From positions 18,062 to 82,061 of the forward strand of contig LAZY01000015.1 of NCBI GenBank assembly GCA_001013295.1: a stretch of 64,000 bases of DNA, written 5' to 3'. Both the position numbers and the translations under genes were made by a program. Source of the stretch: Chryseobacterium indologenes. GTDB lineage: Bacteria > Bacteroidota > Bacteroidia > Flavobacteriales > Weeksellaceae. Below the pieces are notes generated by a model. It was not told the DNA's origin, searched no databases, and was given only the letters and a program-made list of their open reading frames with translations. Below are positions 42,082 through 50,522 of the stretch, in pieces (within the stretch, counting starts at the first letter, position 1; each line of letters opens with the position of its first letter).

Positions 42082-43212
42082 ATGTCAACAGTTTCAATAA
42101 TTGAAGTAAAAACAGCCAGTCAGCTCAAGCAATTCGTAAAGTTTCCGATGGAACTGTACAAAAATAATCCGTACTACGTCCCATCCTTTATCAATGACGA
42201 AATCAACATTTGGAATGCTGATGAAAATCCTGCGCTGCAATATTCTGAAGCAAAGCAGTATCTGGCCTATAAAAATGACAGGATTGTAGGGAGAATTGCC
42301 GTGCTTATCAACCATAAAGAAGAAAAAGAATTAGGCATCAAAAAAGTACGTTTCGGATGGATAGATTTTATTGATGACGAAGAAGTTTCCAAGGCACTGG
42401 TTCAAAAGGCTATTGAGTATGCCCGGGAGAAAAACATTGATAAAATAGAAGGGCCAATGGGCTTCACCAATCTGGACAAGGCAGGAATGCTGGTAAAAGG
42501 TTTTGATCAGCTGGCTACCATGATTGGGATATACAACCATTCTTATTACCCTCAACATCTTGAAAAACTGGGACTGGTAAAAGAAAAAGAATGGGTTGAA
42601 TTCGAAATTATTTTCCCTGAAGTTCTACCGGATAAGATCCACAAATTCAATGAACTTATTTCTCAGAAATATAAACTGAGAGTTTTAAAATTCAATACAA
42701 AGGAAGAAATCATCCAGTATGTAGATCCTATGTTTGATCTTTTGGATGAAACCTATAAACACCTTTCCACCTACACGCCTATTTCCGACGAACAGCGTAA
42801 AACATACAAGGAGAAATACTTCAAACTTATTGACAAAGACTTTATTGTCTGTATTGTAGATGAGAACAATCACCTGATTTCCTTTGCCATTACAATGCCT
42901 TCTTATTCCAAAGCTTTACAAAAATCCGGAGGAAAGCTACTTCCATTCGGGTGGTGGCATTTTTTAAAGGCAGGCAGAAAAAATGACAGAGCTAATTTCT
43001 ATTTGATTGGTATTCATCCTGATTATCAAAGAAGAGGAGTAACTTCCATTATCTTCAAAGAGATTTGGAAAATATTCAGAAAAAAAGGAGTTAAATATCT
43101 GGAGACAAACCCGGAATTGGAAGAAAACAAAAGTATTCAGCTTTTATGGCAGGATTACAATCCGGTAAATCATAAAAGAAGAAGAACCTATTCGATGACG
43201 ATAAATGAGTAA
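42082..43212 (+). CDS. GNAT-family N-acetyltransferase-like protein
   Basis: 376 residues from ATG 42082 (MSTVSIIEVKTASQ). The C-terminal GNAT signature is NFYLIGIHPDYQRRGVTSIIFKEIW (acetyl-CoA loop QRRGV), followed by YLETNPELEENKSIQLLW. The N-terminal half, VKFPMELYKNNPYYVPSFINDE and GPMGFTNLDKAGMLV, is typical of a large family of uncharacterised flavobacterial proteins. Substrate unknown. Confidence 0.82.
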   Translation: MSTVSIIEVKTASQLKQFVKFPMELYKNNPYYVPSFINDEINIWNADENPALQYSEAKQYLAYKNDRIVGRIAVLINHKEEKELGIKKVRFGWIDFIDDEEVSKALVQKAIEYAREKNIDKIEGPMGFTNLDKAGMLVKGFDQLATMIGIYNHSYYPQHLEKLGLVKEKEWVEFEIIFPEVLPDKIHKFNELISQKYKLRVLKFNTKEEIIQYVDPMFDLLDETYKHLSTYTPISDEQRKTYKEKYFKLIDKDFIVCIVDENNHLISFAITMPSYSKALQKSGGKLLPFGWWHFLKAGRKNDRANFYLIGIHPDYQRRGVTSIIFKEIWKIFRKKGVKYLETNPELEENKSIQLLWQDYNPVNHKRRRTYSMTINE

Positions 43213-43272
43213 TGAACGGAATCCTATTCCTCTCCTACTCTAAAACTCTCCCACCTCAAACACTTTCACCTC

Positions 43273-43449
43273 ATGAAACCACAGCTTATTATTTTTGCTA
43301 TTTTAATCGCAGGATTTATCGCCTACAATCTGTTTTTCCCGTCTCAGGATGACAAGACCAATACAGCAGTGAACATCGTTTATGCCAGTATTCTTTTTGG
43401 ATATATTTCATTTATGGCCTATTCTCTCCTTAAAAAAATGAAGAAATAA
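43273..43449 (+). CDS. Small two-helix membrane protein (58 aa)
   Basis: ATG 43273 opens 58 codons with two hydrophobic segments (QLIIFAILIAGFIAYNLFF and NIVYASILFGYISFMAYSLL), separated by a short charged loop and ending in a basic tail. Single gene between the GNAT gene and the nuo promoter. Regular codon use and topology support it as real; function unknown. Confidence 0.6.
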   Translation: MKPQLIIFAILIAGFIAYNLFFPSQDDKTNTAVNIVYASILFGYISFMAYSLLKKMKK

Positions 43450-43540
43450 TTCGTTATTTTTATTGATTCTAAATTGTAAGTTTTCCCTATTTTCATCCGA
43501 CTTTTAAGCTGATAAATTTCATGCTTTCTTGTTTATTCGC

Positions 43541-43548
43541 TAAATTTG
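43541..43548 (+). promoter_or_regulatory. -7 box of the nuo operon promoter
   Basis: TAAATTTG, a perfect TAnnTTTG, 23 bases before nuoA. A TTG lies too near (43529-43531) to be a standard -33 element. Confidence 0.55.
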
Positions 43549-43571
43549 CAAATTGAGATAATAATGCAAAA

Positions 43572-43943
43572 ATGAATTTACCTGAAAGTTATATTCCAAT
43601 CCTTATCCAGGCTGGTGTAGCAGTAGGATTTGTAGCGGTTTCTTTGCTTGGGGCACATTTCTTGGGGCCACAGCAGAAAAAAGGAGACTCTGTAAAAAAC
43701 CAAAGCTGGGAATGTGGAGTTCCTGTAGAAGGAAATGCAAGAACACCGTTTTCTATCAAGTACTTCCTGACTGCGGTATTGTTCGTACTATTCGATATTG
43801 AAATCGTATTTTTTTATCCCTATGCGGTAAACTTCAGAGAATTCGGAATGGAAGGATTCCTGGCGGTACTTACTTTCGTAGCCATTTTCTTCATGGCATT
43901 CTTCTATGTCTGGAAACGTGGTGCGCTCGATTGGGATAAATAA
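43572..43943 (+). CDS. nuoA: NADH-quinone oxidoreductase subunit A
   Basis: 123 residues with three transmembrane helices. The motif SWECGVPVEGNARTPFSIKYFLTAVLFVLFDIEIVFFYPYA is diagnostic, including the conserved Glu and Asp of helix 2. NuoA links the peripheral and membrane arms at the quinone site. First gene of a complete 14-subunit operon. Confidence 0.95.
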   Translation: MNLPESYIPILIQAGVAVGFVAVSLLGAHFLGPQQKKGDSVKNQSWECGVPVEGNARTPFSIKYFLTAVLFVLFDIEIVFFYPYAVNFREFGMEGFLAVLTFVAIFFMAFFYVWKRGALDWDK

Positions 43944-43950
43944 AAGTAAT

Positions 43951-44016
43951 CGATGAATTTTGAATGATGGATTTTGAATCTAAAATCCAGAATTTATAAT
44001 TCAAAATCTAAAATCA
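43951..44016. repeat. GATTTTGAAT-word repeat in the nuoA-nuoB spacer
   Basis: The spacer is built of GAATTTTGAAT, GGATTTTGAATC, and the reverse-complement ATTCAAAATC: GATTTTGAAT at 43970-43979 pairs with 43999-44008. The same word recurs before nuoF. No coding potential. Confidence 0.7.
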
Positions 44017-44022
44017 AAGAAA

Positions 44023-44583
44023 ATGTCAGATAAAAAACCAGTAATAAGAACAGATGCACCTGCTCCCGAAGGCTATGAAGGAGAAGGGTTTTTCGCAACA
44101 AAACTGAGCAGTGTAATCGGGATGGCAAGAAAGTTTTCACTTTGGCCGTTACCATTTGCAACCTCTTGTTGTGGTATCGAGTTTATGGCTACCCTGAACC
44201 CTACTTATGATGCTTCAAGATTTGGTATGGAAAGAAACTCTTTCTCTCCAAGACAGGCAGATATGCTGATGGTTTGCGGAACTATATCAAAGAAATTAGG
44301 ACCAGTCCTTAAAGAAGTGTATACTCAGATGGCAGAGCCGAAATGGGTAGTGGCAGTGGGAGCTTGTGCTTCCAGCGGTGGTATTTTTGATACGTACTCT
44401 GTACTTCAGGGAATTGATAAAATTATTCCGGTAGACGTTTATGTTCCGGGATGTCCTCCAAGACCAGAACAGATCATTGAGGGCGTAATGCAGGTACAGG
44501 CTCTTGCAGAAAGCGAAAGCATCAGAAGAAGAGATATGCCTGAATACCAGAAATTATTAGATTCTTACAACATAAGCAACTAA
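44023..44583 (+). CDS. nuoB: NADH-quinone oxidoreductase subunit B
   Basis: 186 residues. The N2 [4Fe-4S] ligands are in ATSCCGIEF (adjacent Cys pair), GACASSGG and VPGCPPRPEQI. NuoB holds the last cluster in the chain and passes electrons to the quinone. The N-terminal 20 residues are a flavobacterial extension. Confidence 0.95.
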   Translation: MSDKKPVIRTDAPAPEGYEGEGFFATKLSSVIGMARKFSLWPLPFATSCCGIEFMATLNPTYDASRFGMERNSFSPRQADMLMVCGTISKKLGPVLKEVYTQMAEPKWVVAVGACASSGGIFDTYSVLQGIDKIIPVDVYVPGCPPRPEQIIEGVMQVQALAESESIRRRDMPEYQKLLDSYNISN

Positions 44584-44589
44584 ACGGAA

Positions 44590-45084
44590 ATGACAAACGA
44601 ATTTGTATTAGAAGCAATCACCAGAGAATTTCCGGAATCTGTTATTTCAAGCTCAGAACCTTATGGAATGCTGACGGTTGAAGTAAAGAAAGAAGATATA
44701 AAAAAAATCATTCATTATCTTAAGGATTCATCATTGGAAATCAATTTCCTTACCGATGTTTGCGGGATTCACTATCCTGAATTCCCGGAAAAGGAAATAG
44801 GCGTTGTATACCATTTACATAATATGATGACCAATTTCAGATTACGTCTGAAAATTTTCATGTCCAGAGAAAATATCGAGGTAGACTCTCTTACAGAGCT
44901 ATATGCAGGCGCTAACTGGATGGAAAGAGAAACGTATGATTTCTATGGGATTAAATTTAAAGGTCACCCGGATCTCAGACCTATCCTGAATATGGAAGAT
45001 CTTGGATACCACCCAATGTTGAAGGAATATCGACTTGAAGACGGTACAAGAACCGACAAGAACGATAGTATGTTTGGAAGATAA
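44590..45084 (+). CDS. nuoC: NADH-quinone oxidoreductase subunit C
   Basis: 164 residues of the 30-kDa subunit: INFLTDVCGIHYPEF, then WMERETYDFYGIKFKGHPDLRPILNMEDL, the family signature. Not fused to NuoD, unlike E. coli. It supports the quinone-binding part of the peripheral arm. Confidence 0.94.
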   Translation: MTNEFVLEAITREFPESVISSSEPYGMLTVEVKKEDIKKIIHYLKDSSLEINFLTDVCGIHYPEFPEKEIGVVYHLHNMMTNFRLRLKIFMSRENIEVDSLTELYAGANWMERETYDFYGIKFKGHPDLRPILNMEDLGYHPMLKEYRLEDGTRTDKNDSMFGR

Positions 45085-45090
45085 AAAAAT

Positions 45091-45152
45091 AATGCAATAA
45101 GCAGTAAGCAGCAAGCAATAAGCTTAATGCCTAAAGCCTATAGCCTAAAGCA
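45091..45152. repeat. AAGC-word repeat in the nuoC-nuoD spacer
   Basis: Degenerate tandem words: AATAAGCAGTAAGCAGCAAGC, then AATAAGC, TTAATGCC, TAAAGCC, TATAGCC, TAAAGC, period about 7-8. The same words occur before nuoF and nuoG. No coding frame. Confidence 0.7.
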
Positions 45153-45160
45153 TTTAAATT

Positions 45161-46384
45161 ATGAAAGATAACTCATTATCTAATATACTCAACCAGTACG
45201 AAAGTAAGGAACAGATTGACGGGCAATTGTACACCCTGAATCTAGGACCTACCCACCCTGCTACTCACGGGATTTTCCAGAATATCTTAACGATGGACGG
45301 AGAAAGAATCCTTCACGCTGAGCAAACAGTAGGATATATCCACAGAGCATTTGAGAAGATTTCTGAAAGAAGAAACTATTCTCAGATCACTACCCTTACT
45401 GACCGTATGAATTACTGTTCTGCACCCATCAACAATTTAGGTTGGCACATGACAGTAGAGAAGCTGATCGGTGTTAAAGTTCCAAAACGTGTAGACTATA
45501 TGCGTGTGATTCTAATGGAACTTGCGAGAATTGGTGACCACCTGATCTGTAACGGGGTAACCGGGATGGACTCAGGAGCAATTACAGGTCTTACGTATAT
45601 GTTCATCGAAAGAGAACGTATTTATGATATGTATGAACAGATCTGTGGGGCAAGGATGACGACTAACATGGGAAGAATCGGAGGATTTGAAAGAGATTTC
45701 ACCCCTAAATTCCATGAGTTATTGAAAGACTTCTTAAAGACTTTCCCACCAAGATTCAAAGAATTCTGTACCTTATTGGAAAGAAACAGAATTTTCATGG
45801 ACAGAACCATTGGTACAGGAGCTATTTCTGCCGAAAGAGCATTAAGCTACGGGTTCACAGGTCCAAACTTACGTGCAGCAGGTGTAGATTACGATGTAAG
45901 AGTTGCACAGCCTTATTCCTCATACGAAGATTTCGACTTCATTATTCCTGTAGGAACTTCAGGAGATACTTACGACCGTTTCATGGTTCGTCAACAGGAA
46001 ATCTGGGAATCAATCAAAATTATCAAACAAGCATACGAAAACCTTCCGGAAGGACCATTCCACGCGGATGTTCCTGATTTCTATCTTCCTGAAAAGGCAG
46101 ATGTATATCAGAAAATGGAAGCATTGATCTACCATTTCAAAATTGTAATGGGAGAAACTGATGTGCCGAAAGGAGAAGTTTATCATGCTGTAGAAGGTGG
46201 AAACGGAGAATTAGGTTTCTATCTTGTGAGTGACGGAGGAAGAAGCCCTTACAGACTTCACTTCAGAAGACCATGTTTCATCTACTATCAGGCATATCCT
46301 GAAATGATTACAGGTTCTGTCATTTCAGATGCCATTGTAACGATGTGTAGTATGAATATTATTGCGGGAGAATTAGACGCATAA
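45161..46384 (+). CDS. nuoD: NADH-quinone oxidoreductase subunit D
   Basis: 407 residues. TLNLGPTHPATHGIFQNI at about 25-42 is the 49-kDa subunit signature; PAEVGYIHRAFEK-like VGYIHRAFEKI and MDRTIGTGAISAERAL are also present, with the quinone-site His and Tyr. Together with NuoB it forms the quinone pocket. The 75-base spacer in front is repeat-rich. Confidence 0.95.
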   Translation: MKDNSLSNILNQYESKEQIDGQLYTLNLGPTHPATHGIFQNILTMDGERILHAEQTVGYIHRAFEKISERRNYSQITTLTDRMNYCSAPINNLGWHMTVEKLIGVKVPKRVDYMRVILMELARIGDHLICNGVTGMDSGAITGLTYMFIERERIYDMYEQICGARMTTNMGRIGGFERDFTPKFHELLKDFLKTFPPRFKEFCTLLERNRIFMDRTIGTGAISAERALSYGFTGPNLRAAGVDYDVRVAQPYSSYEDFDFIIPVGTSGDTYDRFMVRQQEIWESIKIIKQAYENLPEGPFHADVPDFYLPEKADVYQKMEALIYHFKIVMGETDVPKGEVYHAVEGGNGELGFYLVSDGGRSPYRLHFRRPCFIYYQAYPEMITGSVISDAIVTMCSMNIIAGELDA

Positions 46385-46389
46385 AAAGA

Positions 46390-46478
46390 AGATGTCAGAC
46401 ATCAGATTTCAGATGTTAGACTCTTCGCTTTATATATAAATTTAAAATCTGATGTCTGAAATCTGGCATCTGAAATCT
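46390..46478. repeat. AGAT-TCAGA-word repeat with long inverted arms, nuoD-nuoE spacer
   Basis: CAGACATCAGATTT (46396-46409) pairs perfectly with 46445-46458, and AGATTTCAGATG (46404-46415) pairs with 46467-46478. The words AGATNTCAGA and their complements also fill the spacers before nuoH and nuoI. The RNA could fold into either of two long hairpins. Confidence 0.75.
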
Positions 46479-46488
46479 TAGATAAAAA

Positions 46489-46998
46489 ATGAGCGAAACA
46501 ATAGCTTTTAAACCGGAAAGTTTAGCACAGGTACACAAAATTATCGCAAGATACCCTGAAGGAAGACAGAAGTCTGCTCTTCTTCCTGTACTTCACCTTG
46601 CACAGAAAGAATTCGGAGGATGGTTAGATGTTCCTGTGATGGATTATGTTGCCGGACTATTAAGTATCAAACCGATCGAAGTATATGAAGTGGCTACTTT
46701 CTATACCATGTTCAACATGAAGCCGGTAGGTAAATATGTTTTGGAAGTTTGCAGAACAGGACCTTGCATGGTTTGTGGAAGCGAAAAAATCCTTGACCAT
46801 ATCAGAACGAAACTGAACATTAAAGACGGAGAAACTACTGAAGACGGTATGTTCACATTAAAGCCTGCTGAATGTCTTGGAGCATGCGGATATGCACCTA
46901 TGATGCAGCTTGGTAAGTTCTTTCATGAAAATTTAACGATAGAAAAAGTAGACGAAATCCTTGAGCTTTGCAGACAGGGACAACTTGCTTTAGACTAA
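46489..46998 (+). CDS. nuoE: NADH-quinone oxidoreductase subunit E
   Basis: 169 residues. The N1a [2Fe-2S] ligands are the two Cys of CRTGPCMVCG (about 83-92) and the Cys of ECLGACGYAP (about 125-134). The HVYEVATFYTMF-like motif EVYEVATFYTMFNMK is typical of the 24-kDa subunit. Confidence 0.95.
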   Translation: MSETIAFKPESLAQVHKIIARYPEGRQKSALLPVLHLAQKEFGGWLDVPVMDYVAGLLSIKPIEVYEVATFYTMFNMKPVGKYVLEVCRTGPCMVCGSEKILDHIRTKLNIKDGETTEDGMFTLKPAECLGACGYAPMMQLGKFFHENLTIEKVDEILELCRQGQLALD

Positions 46999-47000
46999 TA

Positions 47001-47040
47001 AAGATTTTGAATCCAGGATTTTGAATGTTGGATTTAAATT
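47001..47040. repeat. GATTTTGAAT-word repeat in the nuoE-nuoF spacer
   Basis: AAGATTTTGAATCC, GGATTTTGAATG and GGATTTAAATT in a row, the same word as in the nuoA-nuoB spacer. Confidence 0.65.
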
Positions 47041-47065
47041 CAGTTAATTTTTTTAATAATTATAA

Positions 47066-47100
47066 AAAGCTGGAAGCCACAAGCCGATAGCGAAAAGCAT
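47066..47100. repeat. AAGC-word repeat in the nuoE-nuoF spacer
   Basis: AAAAGCTGGAAGCCACAAGCC, then GATAGCGAAAAGCAT, the same family as the nuoC-nuoD and OMP-nuoG spacers. Confidence 0.6.
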
Positions 47101-47108
47101 AATAAACA

Positions 47109-48467
47109 ATGAGTAAAAAACTTTTACTTAAAGACGCACATATAGAAGGTATTCGCTACTTTGAAACATACCGTAAACAGGGAGGTTACACAGCAGCTGA
47201 AAAAGCCTTGAAGATGACTCCTGACGAAATTCTTGAAGAAGTAAAAACTTCAGGACTGAGAGGTCGTGGTGGAGCTGGATTCCCAACAGGGATGAAATGG
47301 AGCTTTTTGGCAAAGCCAGAGGGCGTTCCAAGACACCTTGTCGTAAATGCGGATGAATCTGAGCCTGGAACATTCAAGGACAGGTATCTGATGGAATTCC
47401 TTCCTCACCTATTGATTGAAGGAATGCTAATTTCATCTTTCTGTTTAGGTTCTAATGTTTCTTATATCTACATCCGTGGAGAATATTCATGGATCCCGGA
47501 TATTCTTGAAGAAGCGATTGAAGAAGCCAAAGCAGCAGGATTTTTAGGTAAAAATATTTTAGGAACAGGTTTCGATCTTGAAATCTATGTACAGAGAGGA
47601 GGTGGAGCATACATCTGTGGTGAAGAAACTGCATTGCTTGAATCCCTTGAAGGAAAAAGAGGAAACCCAAGATTAAAACCGCCATTCCCGGCTGTAAAAG
47701 GTCTTTGGGAGAGACCAACAGTGGTAAACAACGTTGAATCTATCGCAGCCATCGTTCCAATCATTGATATTACAGGTGCTGAGTATGCAAAAATCGGGGT
47801 TGGAAGATCTACAGGTACGAAATTGATTTCTGCTTGTGGAAACATCAACAAACCGGGAGTATACGAAATCGATATGACCATTACTGTAGAAGAGTTCATC
47901 TACTCTGATGAATACTGTGGTGGTATTAAAGACGGAAAAAAATTAAAGGCTTGTATCCCTGGAGGAAGTTCTGTTCCAATTGTTCCGGCAAACCTATTAT
48001 TGAGAACAGTGAACGGAGAGCCAAGATATATGAACTATGAATCATTAGCTGACGGAGGCTTCGCTACCGGGACAATGATGGGTTCAGGAGGTTTCATCGT
48101 ATTGGATGAAGACCAGTGTATCGTAGAGCATACGATGACATTGGCTAGATTCTATCACCATGAAAGTTGTGGACAATGTACTCCTTGTCGTGAAGGAACG
48201 GGATGGATGCATAAGATTTTGAAGAAAATCGAGAAAGGAGAAGGAAAAATGGAAGACATCGATCTACTTTGGGACATCCAGAGAAAGATCGAAGGAAATA
48301 CGATTTGTCCGTTGGGTGATGCAGCAGCCTGGCCGGTTGCCGCAGCGATCCGTCACTTCAGAGATGAGTTTGAGTGGCACGTGAAAAACCCAGAGTTATC
48401 TCAGACACAAAACTATGGATTGGCACATTATGCAGATCCTATCCCGGCCGTTGAAAAGAATGCGTAG
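47109..48467 (+). CDS. nuoF: NADH-quinone oxidoreductase subunit F
   Basis: 452 residues. FMN/NADH binding: RGRGGAGFPTGMKW (about 57-70) and GAYICGEETALLESLEGKRG (about 165-184). The N3 [4Fe-4S] ligands are in SCGQCTPCREG and the late Cys of NTICPLGD. It accepts electrons from NADH. Confidence 0.95.
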   Translation: MSKKLLLKDAHIEGIRYFETYRKQGGYTAAEKALKMTPDEILEEVKTSGLRGRGGAGFPTGMKWSFLAKPEGVPRHLVVNADESEPGTFKDRYLMEFLPHLLIEGMLISSFCLGSNVSYIYIRGEYSWIPDILEEAIEEAKAAGFLGKNILGTGFDLEIYVQRGGGAYICGEETALLESLEGKRGNPRLKPPFPAVKGLWERPTVVNNVESIAAIVPIIDITGAEYAKIGVGRSTGTKLISACGNINKPGVYEIDMTITVEEFIYSDEYCGGIKDGKKLKACIPGGSSVPIVPANLLLRTVNGEPRYMNYESLADGGFATGTMMGSGGFIVLDEDQCIVEHTMTLARFYHHESCGQCTPCREGTGWMHKILKKIEKGEGKMEDIDLLWDIQRKIEGNTICPLGDAAAWPVAAAIRHFRDEFEWHVKNPELSQTQNYGLAHYADPIPAVEKNA

Positions 48468-48472
48468 GTAAG

Positions 48473-49384
48473 ATGAAAAAATTATTGGTTGTCGGCTTAA
48501 TGATGTCGAATTTTGTATTTGCACAGAATAAGAAAACTGATACTGCAAATTATAACAGATCTGTTGAAGAGGATTTGTCATATTTAGTGAGTGAGAAAGA
48601 GCAGATTAAAGCTGAGAAAAAGGAAAAACCTTTACCATTAAGCAAAAAAGGTCAGGTTTTCTTATTTTACGGATGGAACAGAGCAGCTTACAGCAATTCT
48701 GACATCCATTTTACAGGAAATGGATACGATTTTCAACTGAATAATGTAACGGCACAGGACAGACCTACAAAATTTGGAATCGTTTATTTTGATCCAAGCT
48801 GGTTTACTGTAACGCAGTATAATTTCAGAGTGGGATATTTTATTAAAGATAATCTAGCTCTTGTTTTAGGAATTGATCACATGAAATATGTGATGGACCA
48901 AAACCAGACCGTTAACTTTAAAGGACATATTTCAGACCCTGAATATGCAGCAATGGTACAAAACGGGCAGGTAAACCTGGCAGATGAGAAGTTCCTTACT
49001 TTTGAACATACAGACGGACTTAATTATGAAAACTTAGGTCTTGAGAAATACAAAAATCTTATTCATAAGAAAAATATAGATTTGGTATGGTCTTATGGAG
49101 CCGGAATCGGATTTATGTTCCCGAAAAGTAATGTAAAGCTTTTTGGAAATGAAAGAAGTGACCGTTTTCACGTAGCAGGTATGGGAACCGACATCAGATC
49201 CAGTCTTAACTTAGTCTTCTGGAAAAACTGGATGCTGAGATTAGAAGGAAAAGCAGGTTATATCAATATGTGGGACATCAAAACCACGTTGAATAATAAA
49301 CCAGACAAAGCACGTCAGGATTTTGTTTTCGGACAGATTCTGGGTGGAATTGGATATACATTTAATACAAAGAAATATAAATAA
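48473..49384 (+). CDS. Outer-membrane beta-barrel protein inside the nuo operon
   Basis: 303 residues starting five bases after nuoF, same strand. Signal peptide MKKLLVVGLMMSNFVFAQ; the mature part has an acidic stretch then alternating aromatic beta strands (GQVFLFYGWNRAAY, FTVTQYNFRVGYFI, NIDLVWSYGAGIGF, WMLRLEGKAGYINMW) and ends in GQILGGIGYTFNTKKYK, close to an outer-membrane insertion signal. It is not a complex I subunit. Co-transcription with nuo genes is likely; function unknown. Confidence 0.75.
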   Translation: MKKLLVVGLMMSNFVFAQNKKTDTANYNRSVEEDLSYLVSEKEQIKAEKKEKPLPLSKKGQVFLFYGWNRAAYSNSDIHFTGNGYDFQLNNVTAQDRPTKFGIVYFDPSWFTVTQYNFRVGYFIKDNLALVLGIDHMKYVMDQNQTVNFKGHISDPEYAAMVQNGQVNLADEKFLTFEHTDGLNYENLGLEKYKNLIHKKNIDLVWSYGAGIGFMFPKSNVKLFGNERSDRFHVAGMGTDIRSSLNLVFWKNWMLRLEGKAGYINMWDIKTTLNNKPDKARQDFVFGQILGGIGYTFNTKKYK

Positions 49385-49386
49385 CA

Positions 49387-49420
49387 AAGCCTATTGCTTA
49401 ATGCATAAAGCTTAAAGCAT
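49387..49420. repeat. AAGC-word repeat before nuoG
   Basis: AAAGCC, TATTGC, TTAATGC, ATAAAGC, TTAAAGC in tandem, the same family as at 45091 and 47066. Confidence 0.6.
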
Positions 49421-49425
49421 ACAAT

Positions 49426-50424
49426 ATGAGCGAAGAAGTTAAAAAATTCAAAATAACTATAGACGGACAGACTACCGAAGTGATGCCGGGTACTTCTATT
49501 CTGGAAGCAGCAAGACAAATCGGTGGAAAATCTGTACCTCCTGCGATGTGTTACTACAGCAAGCTGGAAACCAGTGGAGGGAGATGTAGAACATGTCTTG
49601 TGGAAGTTTCCAAAGGATCTGAAGCAGATCCTCGTCCTATGCCGAAGTTGGTAGCAAGCTGCAGAACGAATGTAATGGACGGAATGGAAGTAAAAAACCT
49701 TACTTCTGAGAAAGCTCAGGAAGGAAGAAAAGCGGTAACCGAGTTCTTATTGGTAAACCACCCGCTGGACTGCCCTATCTGTGATCAGGCTGGTGAATGT
49801 CACCTTCAGGATCTTGGATATGAGCATGGAAATCTTGAAACAAGAACAGAATTCGAAAGAAATACTTACGAAGCTGATGATCTTGGGCCACACATCAAGT
49901 TGAACATGAACCGTTGTATTCTTTGTGCAAGATGTGTATTAGCAGCCAACCAATTAACAGGTGAAAGAGAGCACGGTATTCTTTTCAGAGGAGATCACGC
50001 TGAAATTTCAACTTATTTAAATAAAGCTTTAGACAATGACTTCATCGGAAACGTTATCGACGTTTGTCCTGTAGGAGCATTAACGGACAGAACATCCCGT
50101 TTCGCCAGCAGAGTATGGTTTACAAAGCCAATGAATGCTACTTGTAAATGTGATAAGTGTTCAGGAAAAGCTGTAGTTTGGATGAAAGGTGACGAAATTG
50201 TAAGAGTTACTGCAAGAAAAGACCAGTGGGGTGAAGTTGAAGAATTCATCTGCGATACATGCCGTTTCGAAAGAAAATCTTTATCAGACTGGAACATCGA
50301 AGGTCCTAGACATATCGACAGACACTCTGTAATTTCATTGAATCATTACCAGAAGCCAAAAGACGAATTGATCATGATCGATAATCCTGGTGCTAAGGAA
50401 ATCAGTGAAAAAGACGAAAAATAA
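49426..50424 (+). CDS. nuoG: NADH-quinone oxidoreductase subunit G, short form
   Basis: 332 residues, against about 700-900 for the classic subunit. N1b [2Fe-2S] ligands are in CYYSKLETSGGRCRTC; the H/C-ligated cluster in HPLDCPICDQAGECHLQDL; N4/N5 in NRCILCARCV and the CDKCSG group. The molybdopterin-oxidoreductase-like C-terminal domain is absent. It still holds the clusters needed for electron transfer, so the short form can work. The stop is clean and followed by a normal spacer, so truncation by mutation is unlikely. Confidence 0.9.
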   Translation: MSEEVKKFKITIDGQTTEVMPGTSILEAARQIGGKSVPPAMCYYSKLETSGGRCRTCLVEVSKGSEADPRPMPKLVASCRTNVMDGMEVKNLTSEKAQEGRKAVTEFLLVNHPLDCPICDQAGECHLQDLGYEHGNLETRTEFERNTYEADDLGPHIKLNMNRCILCARCVLAANQLTGEREHGILFRGDHAEISTYLNKALDNDFIGNVIDVCPVGALTDRTSRFASRVWFTKPMNATCKCDKCSGKAVVWMKGDEIVRVTARKDQWGEVEEFICDTCRFERKSLSDWNIEGPRHIDRHSVISLNHYQKPKDELIMIDNPGAKEISEKDEK

Positions 50425-50440
50425 TTTTAATAAAGACAAT

Positions 50441-50510
50441 TAGATTTCAGACGCAAGACATCAGACCTTCATCTCATATCTAGTATCTGACATCTCACAT
50501 CTAAAAATCT
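50441..50510. repeat. AGAT-TCAGA-word repeat before nuoH
   Basis: TTAGATTTCAGAC, GCAAGACATCAGACC and then the opposite-sense words CTCATATCTAGTATCTGACATCTCACATCT. Same family as before nuoE and nuoI. Confidence 0.65.
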
Positions 50511-50522
50511 TTACAATAAAAA

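Noticed and set aside
48473..49384. The barrel gene as an extra complex I subunit.
   Set aside because: Signal peptide and beta-barrel pattern place it in the outer membrane.
49426..50424. NuoG as a truncated pseudogene.
   Set aside because: All Fe-S ligands are present, the stop is clean and the short form fits flavobacterial complex I.
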